A stretch of DNA of 64,000 bases from Lytechinus variegatus (Eukaryota; Echinodermata; Echinoidea; Temnopleuroida; Toxopneustidae), in NCBI RefSeq assembly GCF_018143015.1, contig NC_054756.1:29405440-29469439 (forward strand). The letters are read 5' to 3'. The position numbers were made by a program, and so were the translations under genes. The notes under the pieces are model-generated. The model saw only the letters and a list, made by a program, of their open reading frames with translations. It was not told the DNA's origin and made no database searches. Positions 61,860 through 64,000 of the stretch are shown here, piece by piece (the stretch's first letter is position 1; each line of letters begins with the position of its first letter).

Positions 61860-62880
61860 ACTTGTAGTTTTCCCCGTTGTCTGCTCCGGACCTCCGACCG
61901 TCTGCTTCCAGACCAGTAACCATCCGCTTCAGACCAACTCGTCTGCTCCGGACCATCAGCCGTCTGCTCCAGACTCCGAACCGTCCGCCTCCAGACCAAC
62001 CAGACTACCAAAAGAGCAAGCCCTGGTATATTCTCTTGCTGGCATGCAAAAGACCCAACATACAAGGAAATCTAAACACAGTCGTCGCCAAGGATTCCAG
62101 GTTTCCCCGTGGAAAGACATGCGAACGATCATTTAAATCATTTCGATCGCATCCACCATGTCCACCAACTTTATTTATTGGATAGCGAATCCGAATCGAT
62201 CTGCATACTTTACGTGCAATGCACCCCGTGGGCGCCGTATTTCAACGGATCATCGGCAAAGACTCACAAATATTCCAAATTACTGTACTTATGCATTAAT
62301 TATACACTATCTGTTATAGTTAACCTCTGTTACAATCTTAGAACAGCTATAACTTTGGTCTCCAAAACCGGATATGCATGAATGGCATATCAAATTAAAG
62401 CATTTATTTAGATCAAACTAGTGATAACCATAATAATCAGTAAAACATCTCCAGGAAAATGTTATTCTACAAAAACGGTTCAAAACATGCATTACTTTCA
62501 TGTTCCTATCTTCGTCATTATTAAAGTAGAAACATGCATGTAATATCGCCAGCTACGACAAAATCATTATAAATCAACCAAATATAATTTTCTAACACGA
62601 AATAAAACCCATTTCGTGACACAACTCCCTTATTTTTCAAAGCTCGGCCCCCGAGCGTCATTTAACAACACCAGACACTGTAGCACGTTAACAAAACGTA
62701 TCCATCTGTATATCAAACTATGCATTGTGTCTTTTCTCCACAAACAAAAATGCATAAAGGAGTCAACTAATGTTCAGGTTCAATAAAACACAACAGCGTA
62801 AGTCCAAACAAAACTCTTCAAAGAATTTGGCATGAAGAATAATGTCCAACACGAGAGATACTGTTCAAGACGACTCCTTC
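61860..62880. other. Unassigned flank of the retroelement remnant
   Basis: 61870-62000 has more C-rich tandem phrases (GACCTCCGACCGTCTGCTCC). The rest is AT-rich. It may belong to the adjoining retroelement (for example its end region), but no terminal repeat pair can be seen in this window. Confidence 0.3.
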
Positions 62881-64000
62881 TTCTTGAGTTCATCTGTCAT
62901 TACTTCTAGCAGTTCTCCTTCCTTAGTGATGTAAAGCTCCGTGGTACGAACAAAGCTAGGTGACATCTGGCGGAATCTGAAATGTGTAGGTTGACTTGTT
63001 CAGGGTCACCTTCTCTTCTGATCTGCCGGTTCTCATTGCCTGAATTCTCTGGCGGGGGTTGACAGCCTGCTTCTCAGCATTCCTACCGATGCATTCTATC
63101 CAGTCACTGGTAGACGGCATCTCCGACACCACTTTCCTAGAAGCGTATCTTAAATCAAGCGGTGAAGGCGACCTTTCATCATAGTCCAGCTCCTCCTCTG
63201 GTTCAAGGGTAGAATTCCGACCATGCCGTGCAGACACTTCTGATCGGTCAGGTCAGGAGACTATGGACAATCTGGAACGGATGATTTAGGCATGTCCCTT
63301 TGTGGTATCCTGGACCTCTGTCTTGGTGATCGGGAACGGAAATGACGAGCCGAACTAGCATGTTCTGACCGACGTGGTGAGCGAGACTCAGAGTGACGTG
63401 GTGACCTCATAAGAGATCGACTCAGTCGAGGTCCCTTATCTTCCCGGTCCGGCGGCACAGGTTCTATTCGAACAAGACGGCATGTAGAATCTTCCTTCAG
63501 TTCTAAGGCATCCCAATATTCCAGTAGATGTCTAGAAGCCATGGAACACTTGCATGCTTCATCTTGATTAGACCTGTTGCCAAGTTTCCTGGCCGTGTAG
63601 ATAGGACGTATGTCCTTGTCTTCTTCTTGCCAGTCAGCTATCTCCTGTGAGCTACGGTCAATGATGGTTTCAACCAGTTGCATCTGCTCCTGAATGTCGT
63701 CAATTTTAGGCAGCGGGTAGGCATCTTTAATCGTCTCTGCATTGGGTTGACGGTAGTCAACACACGATCTTTGGCTGCCATCTTTCTTTTTGACCAGTAC
63801 GATGTTGGATGCCCATGGGTTGGTCACAGGCTCAATCAGGCCTTGAGCTAGTAGATTCTTTACTTGCTCGTCTATTTCTTTCCTCTGAGTCAGGTGATGT
63901 CTCCTCTGGGCTTGACGTATTGGTTTTGCAGTACCAGTATCTATGCCATGTTGGAAAAAACTGGTCTGTTTAAGATCCGAAGGTCCTGTAGAGAAAACAT
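62880..64000 (-). mobile_element. Ty3/gypsy-type LTR retroelement remnant (fossil), partial
   Basis: The minus strand carries the typical start of a Ty3/gypsy reverse transcriptase (PWASNIVLVKKKDGSQRSCV), and pol-like sequence continues to the right edge. Further along, a segment resembles the region before integrase (YTARKLGNRSNQDEA), then come arginine/serine-rich and charged stretches whose origin is unclear. The copy is broken and rearranged, with several breaks, and continues outside the window. No long terminal repeat is identified, so age cannot be judged beyond 'not recent'. Confidence 0.7.

Overview
The window looks like a piece of an echinoderm genome, most likely a sea urchin. It is AT-rich and intron-rich, with animal-type genes whose GT-AG introns are packed with short palindromic transposons. 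It also carries foldback elements built of short degenerate tandem repeats, as described for the sea urchin TU family, and tRNA-derived SINEs. The species assignment is inference: no ribosomal or mitochondrial marker is present.

Layout. (1) 1-5.4 kb, minus strand: seven coding exons for the N-terminal third of POP1, the RNase P/MRP protein; the gene runs off the left edge. Two introns hold diverged tandem copies of parts of the neighbouring exons. (2) 5.5-14 kb: transposon territory. It holds a LINE 3' end, a 1.65-kb inverted-repeat element with an 8-bp target duplication that carries a LINE fragment inside, a 611-bp palindromic MITE, and a 2.7-kb TU-like foldback enclosing a SINE and an 810-bp palindrome made of 53-bp repeats. 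(3) 14.6-16.8 kb, minus: a TRIM-type RING/B-box/coiled-coil gene in one long coding exon. (4) 17-27 kb: MITEs, inverted repeats and low-complexity DNA, with one weak two-exon candidate near 18.9-19.2 kb. (5) 28.0-28.5 kb, plus: a small, unrecognised single-pass membrane protein in a locally GC-rich exon. (6) 30-44 kb: dense MITEs (TTAA, TA and CWG target-site groups), a second TU-like foldback, a SINE and minisatellites; no gene recognised. (7) 44.5-58.1 kb, minus: a FAM151/menorin (DUF2181) gene of four exons whose phases fit and give 588 residues with an N-terminal signal anchor. A long trinucleotide repeat starts 18 nt beyond the exon 3 splice donor. (8) 58.2-62.8 kb: further MITEs, poly-T tracts and two minisatellites. 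(9) 62.9-64 kb, minus: a broken Ty3/gypsy-type retroelement remnant running off the right edge.

The host genes are functionally unrelated (RNA processing, ubiquitin-type signalling, membrane protein, menorin-type extracellular protein); no operon-like or pathway clustering is visible. The most distinctive content is the transposon archaeology: matching target-site duplications allow nested insertions to be ordered, one LINE shares its 3' tail with one SINE copy, and SINE copies with the same body carry different tails. I found no clear evidence of a new multi-gene system.
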